The notes under the pieces: generated by a model
What the model was told of the DNA's origin: nothing
Database searches by the model: none
Seen by the model: the letters and a program-made list of their open reading frames with translations, nothing else
Assembly (NCBI GenBank): GCA_900541565.1
Contig: UQKB01000002.1
Coordinates: forward strand, 1-64,000
Reading direction: 5' to 3'
From: an uncultured Oscillospiraceae bacterium
GTDB taxonomy: Bacteria > Bacillota > Clostridia > Oscillospirales > Acutalibacteraceae
Length of the DNA stretch: 64,000 bases
Made by a program: the position numbers and the translations under genes
In this document: one piece after another, positions 35,374 through 44,285 of the stretch
Numbering within the stretch: the stretch's first letter is position 1
Layout: each line of letters starts with the position of its first letter

Positions 35374-35655
35374 AAAAATGGCTTTCGTCCTTTTTACAAA
35401 GACGAAAGCCATGCTTCGCGGTACCACTCTGCTTGCCTGCTTTTTACACAGGCCTCTTTGAGCATCGGGCCTTTCAGCCGAATGCTTTCCCGTATAACGG
35501 CGGGCAGCCGGTCTCGCTTACCTGCTACATTTCAGCGGACTGCTCAAGGGTGATTTTCTTTATAGATACGCTGCCGCCTTGCACCAACCGGCGGCTCTCT
35601 GAAAACGCAAAGCCAAAATACTCTTCCCTGTCGTCGCATTTACCAGTTTTATTGT
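35374..35655 (-). ncRNA. T-box leader, probable isoleucine specifier
   Basis: The conserved T-box sequence AGTGGTACCGCG is at 35417-35428 (minus strand) and is followed by a terminator whose stem is ATGGCTTTCGTC with its complement and a T tract (35374-35412). Upstream is a Stem I with an AGTA element, a GNTG loop (GGTTGGTG) and a 3' arm in which AAATCACCC pairs its CCC with the GGG of the 5' arm. ATC in the bulge, followed by A, reads as an isoleucine codon. Uncharged tRNA would stabilise the antiterminator and turn on ilvB-cimA. Confidence 0.9.
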
Positions 35656-35662
35656 TTTCTAT

Positions 35663-35691
35663 ATTTTATCCAACTACACGCTTTTTGTCAA
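35663..35691 (-). promoter_or_regulatory. Promoter of the T-box/ilvB operon
   Basis: TTGACA (35686-35691), 17 bases, TAAAAT (35663-35668) on the minus strand. Confidence 0.85.
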
Positions 35692-35782
35692 TACACATTT
35701 ATATTTCTGTTAAATAAAATTTTTACATGTTCTTTTTGGCATAATGTATGTATACATTGATTTTTTATCAGGAGGACTGCAT

Positions 35783-36217
35783 ATGGAAAAGACCCGTCTT
35801 GCGCCTGCCGCGGTTTTTATCTGGCGCCTGCGCGCAACCGCAGTAGTGGTGCTGTGCGCCTTTTTGTGCGGCGCAATCTTCGTCTTCAGCCCATGGGTCG
35901 CCTGTACTTTGGGCGTTTTATGCGCGCTGCTCTACCTTGCGGTCATGGTGTTTTATATTCCAGCCCTGTACCGGAGCTATTTTTTTATCCTTTATAAAGA
36001 CAGCCTGCTTTTGGAAAAAGGCGTAATTTTTCATAAACGGTACAAACTAACAACAGACCGGATTCAATATACAGAATACGTACAAACGCCCATGCAGCGG
36101 CTTTGCCATATCCACTCCGTCTTTTTTCATACCGCCGGGTCCATCGTCATACTCAACCAGGTGGACGAGCAAAGCGTAATCCGGCTCAAAAAGCTGCTGG
36201 GCGACCAATCCACTTGA
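35783..36217 (+). CDS. PH domain (DUF304) membrane protein, YdbS-like
   Basis: Small membrane protein of 144 residues: two membrane segments near residues 13-60 followed by a bacterial PH (bPH2/DUF304) domain (about 75-140, with YKLTTDRIQYTEYVQTPMQRLCHIHSV). Start chosen at 35783, eight bases after AGGAGGA, not the longer frame at 35744. With the next gene it forms a ydbS/ydbT-like pair; in Bacillus relatives such pairs act at the cell envelope and can influence bacteriocin resistance, but I cannot assign a role here. Confidence 0.82.
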   Translation: MEKTRLAPAAVFIWRLRATAVVVLCAFLCGAIFVFSPWVACTLGVLCALLYLAVMVFYIPALYRSYFFILYKDSLLLEKGVIFHKRYKLTTDRIQYTEYVQTPMQRLCHIHSVFFHTAGSIVILNQVDEQSVIRLKKLLGDQST

Positions 36218-36278
36218 TCCTGGCGGACGGATAGCAAAATATGCTCTGTACAAAACAGAGTCTGCGGAGGTGTGCAAA

Positions 36279-37745
36279 TTGAAAAAAAACAAGCGCAATA
36301 TCTATAAAAATGCACACCCCTACACAATTTATACCTATTTATCGCGTTTTACATACCTTTTGATCATCCCGCTTTTGCAATATCTGCTTTTTGCTCCGCA
36401 AAGCATTGCCGAAATCATTGGCGCCGTCGGCGTGAATATCCTGTTTGTTCTGTGCCTGGTCTTTGCCGCCGTTTTAGAATACCGCAGCATTGTCTACCGC
36501 GCGGGCAGAAAAGGGATTTACCTGCGGCACGGCTGGTTTGCAAGGCGCAGCGCACACGTCCCGCAGCGCTGCGTCCAGTCGGTATCGGTACAGAAAAATA
36601 TTTTTCCGGGCCTGTTTGGCGCGCAAAAGCTCCATATAGACACACCCGGCTCCATCAAAAACAAAAGTGATATCAGTCTGGTATTGTCCTACAAACAAAC
36701 TGGAAAAGCACTTAACGTTTTGTACCCGCAAACGGGCGCTTCTTATATCTACAAAAGCTCCCTGCGGCGTATTTTGCTTATGGCGGCTACCTGGTCAAAT
36801 TCCTTTACCGGTCTTCTTCTGTTTGCTCCGTTTATAAAACGGGTCGGCACAATATTGGGGCAGGAATTCAGCGAAAAACTGTACGAGGGTGTAAACCTGG
36901 GTATCTATATTGCTTCCATCGGGCTTCCGCCCGTTGCCGCCTATATTGCCGGCATACTTGTCTTTGGCTATTTTGTTGCTTATATTGTGCAGGTTGCACG
37001 CTATGCGCGTTTTTCTGTAGAAAAGCGCGAAAACCTGCTGCTCATCCGCCGCGGCCTTATCAGCCGCAACCTGTTTGTTACAGAGGTAGAAAAAATCAAC
37101 GCTTTGTCTGGCAGGCAGAGTATTTTAATGCTGCTGTTTCGCCTGAAGAGCGTATACATCCATACGATCGGCTCCGGCAAGGCAAAGGGTGACAAAAGCC
37201 TGCTGCTCCCCGCGCAGGACAAGCAGTCGCTTGAGCGTGCGCTTGCAAACTTAAGCGGGCGAACACTTAATTTTACCGTTGGCATACAGCCGCCGCCCAA
37301 AAGACTGAAAAGCTTTTTATACCTGCCTTTGTTCTGCCTGCTCAGCGTCGTTCCCGCAGCGTTTCTTTTAAACGCGCTGGGGCTGTTTAGCCAGATTCTG
37401 CTTTTGCTGCTGCTGTTTTGCATTCCCGCTTTGCTCATATGGACAGCGTTTCGGGTGGTTGCGTTTAAAAAAACCGCCTTGTCCTATAATGACAAAGCGG
37501 TCATGCTGCGCGGATTTACGCGTATGAATATCACGGAAAACGCCGTTCCGTTTGAAAAAATCCAGTATATACAGGTCCGGCAGAGCATTTTTCAGCGCCG
37601 GACCAAAAGCTGCAATGTAAAGGTTTATATTTTTTCTGAATCCCGCCATGCCTTCACCGTAAAAAACCTGGACTATGCACAGGCGCTGCAGGCGGTGCAA
37701 AAAATAGAAGGACAGCTGCTTAAAGCTGTGAAAGAAACGCCTTAA
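36279..37745 (+). CDS. PH domain (DUF304) membrane protein, YdbT-like
   Basis: About 488 residues with several membrane pairs and three PH/DUF304-like domains (around residues 65-145, 245-325 and 400-480, each with the pattern GLISRN/KINALSGRQSI or FEKIQYIQVRQSI). The start is probably TTG at 36279: GGAGG at 36266-36270 is eight bases ahead, whereas the GTG at 36270 overlaps that ribosome binding site. It follows the YdbS-like gene by 61 bases, so they are likely co-transcribed. Its last 26 bases overlap the end of the convergent mtnN gene. Confidence 0.82.
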   Translation: MKKNKRNIYKNAHPYTIYTYLSRFTYLLIIPLLQYLLFAPQSIAEIIGAVGVNILFVLCLVFAAVLEYRSIVYRAGRKGIYLRHGWFARRSAHVPQRCVQSVSVQKNIFPGLFGAQKLHIDTPGSIKNKSDISLVLSYKQTGKALNVLYPQTGASYIYKSSLRRILLMAATWSNSFTGLLLFAPFIKRVGTILGQEFSEKLYEGVNLGIYIASIGLPPVAAYIAGILVFGYFVAYIVQVARYARFSVEKRENLLLIRRGLISRNLFVTEVEKINALSGRQSILMLLFRLKSVYIHTIGSGKAKGDKSLLLPAQDKQSLERALANLSGRTLNFTVGIQPPPKRLKSFLYLPLFCLLSVVPAAFLLNALGLFSQILLLLLLFCIPALLIWTAFRVVAFKKTALSYNDKAVMLRGFTRMNITENAVPFEKIQYIQVRQSIFQRRTKSCNVKVYIFSESRHAFTVKNLDYAQALQAVQKIEGQLLKAVKETP

Positions 37746-38418
37746 TAACCGCAATGGATTTTTCAGCGGCAATTTTCCGAAATTTTAAATAATCCATAAA
37801 TTCGTTTTCCGTAATATCGTCGGAAATGCAGCGCAGTATCCCAAACGGCACGCCGTTTCTGTAGCAGACCTGCCCAATCGCCCCGCCTTCCATTTCGCAG
37901 GCCAAAGCGCCAAAGTGCTCATAAATGGCCCGGCGCTTTTCTCTGCCGGCCACAAACACATCGCCCGTTGCAATTCTTCCTATCACTACTTTTGTATCCT
38001 TTAAAGACCCGCACGCCTGTTTAAGCCGTTGTACAATGGTTGTATCTGCCGGGATCTCTATGCGTTTTTCATCATGAAACCATATTTCCCCAAGCGGGTC
38101 GCCCATAGCGGTTCCGTCCATATCGTGCTGCACCACGTCGCCTGCAATCACAATGTCTGCAATTCCCACCTGCTCGCTCAGTGCGCCCGCTATTCCGCTG
38201 TTGACGATCATATCCGGCTTAAACAGGTCGATCATCTGTTGGGCGCAGATTGCCGCGTTGACCTTACCGATCCCACATTCTACTGCAACAACCTGTACGC
38301 CGCCGATTGTGCCCTGCGTATAGGTCATCCGCGCTCCTGTTATTTCTGTTCTGCGTTCCATTTCCGCTTTAAGCCCTTCGACCTCAATCCCAAGTGCACA
38401 AATTACGCCGACCGTCAT
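37720..38418 (-). CDS. mtnN: 5'-methylthioadenosine/S-adenosylhomocysteine nucleosidase
   Basis: Cleaves adenine from methylthioadenosine and S-adenosylhomocysteine, feeding methyl-cycle salvage. 232 residues, normal for Pfs/MtnN. GVICALGIEVEGL at the N-terminus, the glycine loop GIAGALSE and the substrate-binding ACEMEGGAIGQV plus RCISDD (catalytic Asp) near the C-terminus are present. It lies 30 bases downstream of rsmE, likely one operon, and its 3' end overlaps the PH-domain gene on the other strand. Confidence 0.95.
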   Translation of the reverse strand: MTVGVICALGIEVEGLKAEMERRTEITGARMTYTQGTIGGVQVVAVECGIGKVNAAICAQQMIDLFKPDMIVNSGIAGALSEQVGIADIVIAGDVVQHDMDGTAMGDPLGEIWFHDEKRIEIPADTTIVQRLKQACGSLKDTKVVIGRIATGDVFVAGREKRRAIYEHFGALACEMEGGAIGQVCYRNGVPFGILRCISDDITENEFMDYLKFRKIAAEKSIAVIKAFLSQL

Positions 38419-38448
38419 TGTATTCTCCCCTTCCTTTTATCATACCTC

Positions 38449-39174
38449 TTATGCAAAGTTCCCCGTCGTATACATAATCACAGATAACGCCGCAAGCGGC
38501 GCCGTTTCTGCGCGCAGGATCCTTTTTCCCAGCGTAGCGGCTTCCCCTCTGTTTGCCTGTATCAGCGCCGCTTCCTCCGGTGTAAAGCCGCCTTCGCTTC
38601 CAATAAAAATCGCAATGCTTCTATCTGCCGGTTGCAGGATATCGCCCACACGCTTACCGCCGCATTCGTAAAAAAGGATCGTTTGGTCATATGCCCCGCT
38701 GCACTGTACAGCCTGTGTAAACGTGCGCGTTGGTTCTATCTTTGGGATCATCCCTCTGCGCGCCTGCTGCGCAGCATTGCGCGCAATTTTCTGCCAGCGC
38801 ATACATTTTTTGAACAGCGCCTTTTCATCCGGCCGCGAAACACACCGCTGTGTCAGGACCGGCACAATTTTATACACGCCAAGCTCCACTGCCTTTTGTA
38901 CAATCAGGTCCATTTTATCTCCTTTTGGCAACGCCTGATACAACGTCACCTGCACGCTTGGCTCGTTTTGGCAGGGCCGGCTTTCTAAAACTTTTGCAAC
39001 CACACAGTCGTGCGCGATGGTTTCAATCGCACACGTATGCTGTATGCTGTCTGGGCTGCATAGAGTGATCTGCTCGCCTGCTTCCATCCGAAGCGACTTT
39101 ATAATATGACGGGCGTCCTCCCCCGTAATCTCGACGGTATCTTCAAAAACTTCGTCTGTAAAAAACCAGGCCAT
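38449..39174 (-). CDS. rsmE: 16S rRNA (uracil(1498)-N3)-methyltransferase RsmE
   Basis: SPOUT-class methyltransferase of 241 residues. Substrate domain at the N-terminus (EDARHIIKSLRMEAGEQITL), the linker LPKGDKMDLIVQKAVELGV, and the knot with GSEGGFTPEE and LGKRILRAETAP. Start at 39174 follows AAGGGGGG; the open frame extends farther but lacks such a site. A promoter TTGCAA-17-TATATT is at 39222-39250. It probably shares its mRNA with mtnN; a methyltransferase producing S-adenosylhomocysteine next to its salvage enzyme makes sense. Confidence 0.95.
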   Translation of the reverse strand: MAWFFTDEVFEDTVEITGEDARHIIKSLRMEAGEQITLCSPDSIQHTCAIETIAHDCVVAKVLESRPCQNEPSVQVTLYQALPKGDKMDLIVQKAVELGVYKIVPVLTQRCVSRPDEKALFKKCMRWQKIARNAAQQARRGMIPKIEPTRTFTQAVQCSGAYDQTILFYECGGKRVGDILQPADRSIAIFIGSEGGFTPEEAALIQANRGEAATLGKRILRAETAPLAALSVIMYTTGNFA

Positions 39175-39221
39175 AGCCGCCCCCCCTTTTTGCTCGTATC
39201 CCTTTTCGGTGAGCTTTTTAT

Positions 39222-39250
39222 AATATAACAGAGAAAGCGTGCGATTGCAA
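39222..39250 (-). promoter_or_regulatory. Promoter of rsmE-mtnN
   Basis: TTGCAA (39245-39250), 17 bases, TATATT (39222-39227), minus strand. Confidence 0.65.
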
Positions 39251-39290
39251 ACATACATATTGTATAAAACAGCAAAAATTAAAATATTGG

Positions 39291-39318
39291 TTGACAATTT
39301 ATGGGCATCTGTTATTAT
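39291..39318 (+). promoter_or_regulatory. Promoter of pncC
   Basis: TTGACA (39291-39296), 16 bases, TATTAT (39313-39318), divergent to the rsmE promoter. Confidence 0.7.
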
Positions 39319-39400
39319 GTAACGTGTTTTTAAAACTTTTTGGTACAGAATAGCAGTATACCAGAAGCTTTTCTGGATAAAATTGGAAGGAAGTCTTTTT

Positions 39401-39934
39401 GTGACCGCCACAGAATTTTACACCTTGCTTACAGGCAAAAGTCTTACAGAAGCGCAGCTTGCGCCTATGCTGGTGTCAGCGCTAAAGCAAAGCGGCTGCA
39501 AAATTGCCGCCGCCGAAAGCTGCACCGGCGGACTGATCTGTGAAAAAATCACCTCTGTCCCCGGCGCATCCTCCGTGTTTGACTGCGGTATCTGCGCGTA
39601 CGCAAACCATATAAAGGAACAGCTTTTACAGGTAGACGCAAAAACGCTTTCACAGTACGGCGCCGTATCCATGCAAACGGCAGCACAGATGGCACAGGGT
39701 GTTCGGCGGCTGGCGGGCGCAGATATTGGGATTTCCACAACAGGCATAGCCGGGCCGTCCGGCGGCACCAAAGAAAAGCCGGTAGGGCTGGTTTTTATCG
39801 GTTGCAGCACAACAGACAGCACAACCGTTATAAAAGCCCTTCTTGCAGACGCCGGGGATGGCGGCAGGCAGTGCATACGTCATACAGCCGCCTGTGTCGC
39901 CTTATACAGTGCGTTACAGGCACTGGGTCGGTAA
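39401..39934 (+). CDS. pncC: Nicotinamide-nucleotide amidohydrolase (CinA C-terminal family)
   Basis: Deamidates nicotinamide mononucleotide in NAD salvage. About 177 residues, matching a stand-alone CinA C-terminal domain. The motif AAAESCTGGLICEKITSVPGAS with the catalytic Ser, and TTGIAGPSGGTKEKPVGLVFIG are present. The GTG at 39401 is the likely start: AAGGAAG is seven bases upstream, whereas the in-frame TTG at 39383 overlaps that site. The N-terminal 25 residues are longer than the bare domain. Confidence 0.9.
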   Translation: MTATEFYTLLTGKSLTEAQLAPMLVSALKQSGCKIAAAESCTGGLICEKITSVPGASSVFDCGICAYANHIKEQLLQVDAKTLSQYGAVSMQTAAQMAQGVRRLAGADIGISTTGIAGPSGGTKEKPVGLVFIGCSTTDSTTVIKALLADAGDGGRQCIRHTAACVALYSALQALGR

Positions 39935-40077
39935 ATTTACGCATTTTATCGTATAAAACGTGCAGTTTCCTTTGCTTTTAATCCCGTTGTATCGTGAATA
40001 TTCCTCTTGCTTAACATGTCATTTTATGGTAAACTGATAGACCGGTGGTAATTGTGCGCATGCACTTTTTCCTTTGG

Positions 40078-40098
40078 GCGGCTGCAAGCTTCAGCCGC
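40078..40098 (+). other. Hairpin in the leader of the MalQ-GlgP gene
   Basis: GCGGCTG pairs with CAGCCGC across a 7-base loop, about 65 bases before the start codon. It may be a simple 5' stabilising structure. Confidence 0.4.
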
Positions 40099-40161
40099 AG
40101 CAGGCCGGCCGTACAATAGTACAAAGCAATAAAACGATTTTTTATGATTGGAGCTGGTTTT

Positions 40162-43100
40162 ATGGCAAGATGCGCGGGCATATTGATGCCCATTACATCC
40201 CTTCCCACTCCCTATGGCATAGGCACCATTGGAAAAGAAGCTTACGAGTTTGCCGACTTTTTAAAGGCGTCGGGGCAAAAAATCTGGCAGCTTCTCCCCG
40301 TAGGCCCCACAAGCTATGGGGACTCCCCATACCAGTCTTTTTCAACCTACGCGGGCAACCCGTACATGATCGACCTGGACACGCTTGTAGAAGAAGGCTA
40401 TATCAGCAAAAACGACATAAAAGACCGCGACTGGGGCGACGACCCGGAAAAGGTCGATTACGAAAAAATTTATAACGCACGTTTTGACGTTTTGTACAGT
40501 GCTTTTTCCAATTTCTCAAAGTGCGCCGGCGAAAAAGATACCCGCGCGTTTGAAGCCTTTATAAAAGAAAATGCAGACTGGCTTGAAAACTATGCGCTGT
40601 ATATGGCTGTAAAAAAGAGCTTTCAGATGCAGGCATGGACACAGTGGCCGGACGAGGACATTCGGTTAAGAAAACCAAAGGCCGTTGCGCAGTACAAGGA
40701 AAAGCTTCAGTACGAGATCCGGTATTGGATGTTTGTACAATACCTTTTCTTCAAGCAATGGGAAAAGTTTAAATCCTATGTAAACTCCCTGGGGATTTTA
40801 ATTGTAGGCGATATTCCCATTTACGTCGCTATGGACAGCGCAGACACCTGGTCCAATCCAGAGGTGTTCTGGCTGGATAAAGATCGCAATCCCGTTTGCG
40901 TGGCAGGCTGCCCGCCGGATTATTTTTCCGCAACCGGTCAACTGTGGGGCAACCCGCTTTATGACTGGTCTTATCTGAAGAAAACAAAATACGACTGGTG
41001 GTTTAAGCGCATAGCCGGGAACGCCAAATTGTTTGATATCACAAGAATCGACCACTTCAGAGGCTTTGATTCTTACTATGCCATTCCTTACCCGGCTGAA
41101 AACGCCAAAAACGGCAAGTGGATGGAAGGTCCCGGGATCCGGTTCTTTGAGCTGATGAAAAAGAAGCTTGGCGATATACCCATTATTGCAGAAGACCTTG
41201 GCTTTTTAACGCCCGGCGTAAAAAAGCTTCTGCAAGATTCCGGTTACCCTGGTATGAAGGTGCTGGAATTTGCGTTTGACAGCACCGAAGAAAACAACTA
41301 TCTGCCGCACAATTACACTACAAACTGCGTAGTATATTCCGGCACGCATGACAACGACACCATTATGGGCTGGTTTGACAGCGCGCAGGAAAAAGATGTA
41401 GAATTTGCAGTGAACTACTGCCATCTTTCCAAAGAAGAAGGCTATAACTGGGGTATTATCCGCACGGCATACGCAAGCGTTGCCGATTATGCCATTATTC
41501 AAATGCAAGACATCCTGGGCTTGGGCACGCAGGCCAGGATGAATATTCCGTCAACTTTGGGCGGCAACTGGGAATGGCGTATAAAACAGGGGGCTCTCTC
41601 TAAAGAGTTAGCATATAGATTAAGGAAATTGTCAAAGACATATGGTAGACTGGAGGATGACGAACCAATGGAGCAAAACCGTATCAAAGATAATCTTATC
41701 CAAACGGCTAAAAATGCATATTGCAAAAAAATAGAGGAGCTTACGCCCTCTGAACTGCATATGGTTGTCGGTAAAGTCATGATGGGTGAGATTGCAGACA
41801 GATGGGAAAAGAGCAGGGAAAATCACGCAAACATGCGCAGAGCATATTATTTTTCTGCAGAGTTTTTGATGGGACGCATGATGTACAACAACCTTTACTG
41901 CATGGGCATTTTGGAAGACGTCAAGCAGATTTTGGCAGAAAAGGGCATTGACATCAATATATTTGAAGACATTGACGACGCCGCGCTGGGCAACGGCGGC
42001 CTGGGACGTCTTGCCGCATGTTTTCTGGACAGCGCCGCAACACAGGACGTACCGCTCGACGGCTATGGCATCCGCTATAAATACGGCCTGTTCAAGCAGC
42101 TGATCGAAAACGGCTTCCAGGTAGAAGTCGCAGACGACTGGCAGCATTTTGGCGACCCGTGGTGCATCCGCAGGGAAGAAGACATTGTAACGGTTACCTT
42201 TGCCGACCAAACCGTAAACGCTGTTCCTTACGATATGGCAGTCATCGGCTACGGTACAGACAACGTCAATACCCTTCGTTTATGGCAGGCGGAAGCTGTG
42301 CATGATTTTAACTTCCTTGATTTTAACAACAGCAAATATAACGAAGCTGTCGCAGAAAAGAACGCTGCGGAAAACATCTCCAAGGTCCTGTATCCAAACG
42401 ACAACAGCTATGAAGGCAAAATTTTGCGCTTAAAGCAGCAATATTTCTTCTGCAGCGCGTCTATACAGGATATTATCAAACGCTACAAAAAGAAAAACGG
42501 CAATGATTACAGCAAATTTGCGCAGCATTGCGCCATTCAGCTCAACGACACGCATCCCGTCGTTGCAATTCCTGAGCTGATCCGCCTTCTGACAGCAGAC
42601 GGCCTTTCCTTTGACCAGGCTTATGAAATTGCACAGAAAACATTTGCTTATACAAACCACACCGTCATGTCGGAAGCTCTTGAAAAATGGAACATTGACC
42701 TCATGCAAAGCGTCATTCCGGATATTTTTGCAATTATTGAGCAGATTGACCAGCGCCTTGTAAAGGATCTGTCCGAAAAAGGCCTCAATGTCCCTGCCTC
42801 TGCACAGGCAACACCAGAGCAGACGGAAGAGGACGCAGAAGCGGAAGAAAAAGCAAAAAAGGAACCGAAGCCTGTCCGCACAAAGCTGGACGACATGCGC
42901 ATTATAGACGGCGGCGTGGTTCATATGGCAAGGCTTGCTATTTACGCTTCCAGCTATACAAACGGCGTTGCCTGGATTCATACGGAAATTTTAAAACACG
43001 ACGTTTTGTCCGACTGGTATGCAATTTATCCCGAGCGCTTCCAAAATAAAACCAACGGCATCACACAGCGCCGCTGGCTGGGTCTTTGCAATCCGCAGCT

Positions 43101-44115
43101 TTCCAAATTTATTACAGACAGAATTGGCGACGGCTGGATCCGCAATCTGGACGAGCTTGCAAAGCTCAACGATATGCTCGACGACGAAACGGTTGCGCAG
43201 TTTAATGCAATCAAAGCCGAAAAGAAAGCCGAGCTTGCAGCATATATGAAGCATCACGACAATTTTGACGTGGATCCGTCCTTTATCTTTGATATCCAGG
43301 TAAAGCGTCTGCACGAATACAAAAGGCAGCTTTTAAATGCCTTCTCGATTGTCGATATTTATTTCAAGCTGAAAAACGGCGAGCTGAAAAACTGGAACCC
43401 AACTGCGTTTATCTTTGGCGCAAAGGCGGCTCCCGGCTATGCAAGGGCCAAGGCTATCATCAAGTATATCAACGAGATTGCAAAGCTTGTGAACAGCGAC
43501 CCCGACACCAAGGATAAGCTGAAAGTCATGTTTGTGTCAAATTACAACGTATCTTACGCGGAGAAGATTGTAACAGCGGCCGATATTTCCGAGCAGATCT
43601 CTACCGCCGGGACAGAAGCCTCCGGTACAGGCAACATGAAGTTTATGCTCAACGGCGCCGTAACGCTTGGTACCTATGACGGCGCAAACGTTGAAATTGC
43701 ACAGCAGGCCGGCGAGGAAAACGAGTATATCTTCGGCGCACGCGTAGAAGACATCAACCGCCTTGCAAAAGAAGGCTACGACCCGAAAAAGATCTACGAA
43801 AGCAACGCGCAGATCAAAAAGGTTGTGGATACGCTGATCGACGGTACGTTTGACGACGGCGGCGCAACCGGCGAGGGTAGCTTTAAAGAGCTGCACGCTT
43901 CGCTGATTGAGGGCGCCTCCTGGCATGCAGCCGACCATTACTACCTGCTGTACGATCTGCCGCTTTATGTAGAAGCCAAAATTAAGGCCAATAACGATTA
44001 TTCCGACAGGATCTCTTTCGGCAGAAAATGTCTGAAGAACGTTGCAAACGCCGGGCTGTTCTCTTCTGACAGAACAATCCTGCAATATGCTACCGAGCTT
44101 TGGAAAATAAAATAA
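40162..44115 (+). CDS. Fusion enzyme: 4-alpha-glucanotransferase (MalQ) plus glycogen phosphorylase (GlgP)
   Basis: Single open frame of about 1317 residues. Residues 1-495 are a complete GH77 amylomaltase: LMPITSLPTPYGIGTIG, CPPDYFSATGQLWGNP, RIDHFRGF (nucleophile Asp), IIAEDLG (acid/base Glu) and GTHDNDT. Residues about 503-1317 are a GT35 phosphorylase: AYYFSAEFLMGR, ALGNGGLGRLAACFLDS, QLNDTHPVVAIPEL, and EASGTGNMKFMLNGA with the pyridoxal-phosphate Lys near 1160. An acidic Ala/Glu/Lys-rich insert occurs at about 876-908. MalQ disproportionates maltodextrins and GlgP releases glucose-1-phosphate, so coupling is logical. At the junction, GGAGG (41652-41656) precedes ATG 41668, which would permit separate GlgP translation and suggests an ancestral gene pair. 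Start at 40162 follows GGAG at 40150. Promoter near 40007-40035 is weak; terminator 44139-44170. Confidence 0.93.
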   Translation: MARCAGILMPITSLPTPYGIGTIGKEAYEFADFLKASGQKIWQLLPVGPTSYGDSPYQSFSTYAGNPYMIDLDTLVEEGYISKNDIKDRDWGDDPEKVDYEKIYNARFDVLYSAFSNFSKCAGEKDTRAFEAFIKENADWLENYALYMAVKKSFQMQAWTQWPDEDIRLRKPKAVAQYKEKLQYEIRYWMFVQYLFFKQWEKFKSYVNSLGILIVGDIPIYVAMDSADTWSNPEVFWLDKDRNPVCVAGCPPDYFSATGQLWGNPLYDWSYLKKTKYDWWFKRIAGNAKLFDITRIDHFRGFDSYYAIPYPAENAKNGKWMEGPGIRFFELMKKKLGDIPIIAEDLGFLTPGVKKLLQDSGYPGMKVLEFAFDSTEENNYLPHNYTTNCVVYSGTHDNDTIMGWFDSAQEKDVEFAVNYCHLSKEEGYNWGIIRTAYASVADYAIIQMQDILGLGTQARMNIPSTLGGNWEWRIKQGALSKELAYRLRKLSKTYGRLEDDEPMEQNRIKDNLIQTAKNAYCKKIEELTPSELHMVVGKVMMGEIADRWEKSRENHANMRRAYYFSAEFLMGRMMYNNLYCMGILEDVKQILAEKGIDINIFEDIDDAALGNGGLGRLAACFLDSAATQDVPLDGYGIRYKYGLFKQLIENGFQVEVADDWQHFGDPWCIRREEDIVTVTFADQTVNAVPYDMAVIGYGTDNVNTLRLWQAEAVHDFNFLDFNNSKYNEAVAEKNAAENISKVLYPNDNSYEGKILRLKQQYFFCSASIQDIIKRYKKKNGNDYSKFAQHCAIQLNDTHPVVAIPELIRLLTADGLSFDQAYEIAQKTFAYTNHTVMSEALEKWNIDLMQSVIPDIFAIIEQIDQRLVKDLSEKGLNVPASAQATPEQTEEDAEAEEKAKKEPKPVRTKLDDMRIIDGGVVHMARLAIYASSYTNGVAWIHTEILKHDVLSDWYAIYPERFQNKTNGITQRRWLGLCNPQLSKFITDRIGDGWIRNLDELAKLNDMLDDETVAQFNAIKAEKKAELAAYMKHHDNFDVDPSFIFDIQVKRLHEYKRQLLNAFSIVDIYFKLKNGELKNWNPTAFIFGAKAAPGYARAKAIIKYINEIAKLVNSDPDTKDKLKVMFVSNYNVSYAEKIVTAADISEQISTAGTEASGTGNMKFMLNGAVTLGTYDGANVEIAQQAGEENEYIFGARVEDINRLAKEGYDPKKIYESNAQIKKVVDTLIDGTFDDGGATGEGSFKELHASLIEGASWHAADHYYLLYDLPLYVEAKIKANNDYSDRISFGRKCLKNVANAGLFSSDRTILQYATELWKIK

Positions 44116-44138
44116 CGCTTGAACAAAGCAGTCCTTTG

Positions 44139-44170
44139 ACAGGCGCGGGTTTCCCCGCGCCTGTTTTTTA
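44139..44170 (+). terminator. Terminator of the MalQ-GlgP gene
   Basis: ACAGGCGCGGG pairs with CCCGCGCCTGT around TTTC and is followed by six T. Confidence 0.93.
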
Positions 44171-44193
44171 TTTTGAATGCACAAAACAACTCC

Positions 44194-44222
44194 TTGTAAA
44201 AGCCGGAGTTTTTGTGTATAAT
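44194..44222 (+). promoter_or_regulatory. Promoter of the LRR-dockerin gene
   Basis: TTGTAA (44194-44199), 17-base spacer, perfect TATAAT (44217-44222), about 64 bases before the start codon. Confidence 0.75.
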
Positions 44223-44285
44223 ATGGATAGCACCGTTTAACAAAACGATATATTTCTGCGAAAAAACAATGAAAGAAGGGATTTT

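Noticed and set aside
36047..36731. Minus-strand frames across the PH-domain gene pair
   Set aside because: They oppose two membrane-protein genes with good starts and DUF304 motifs.
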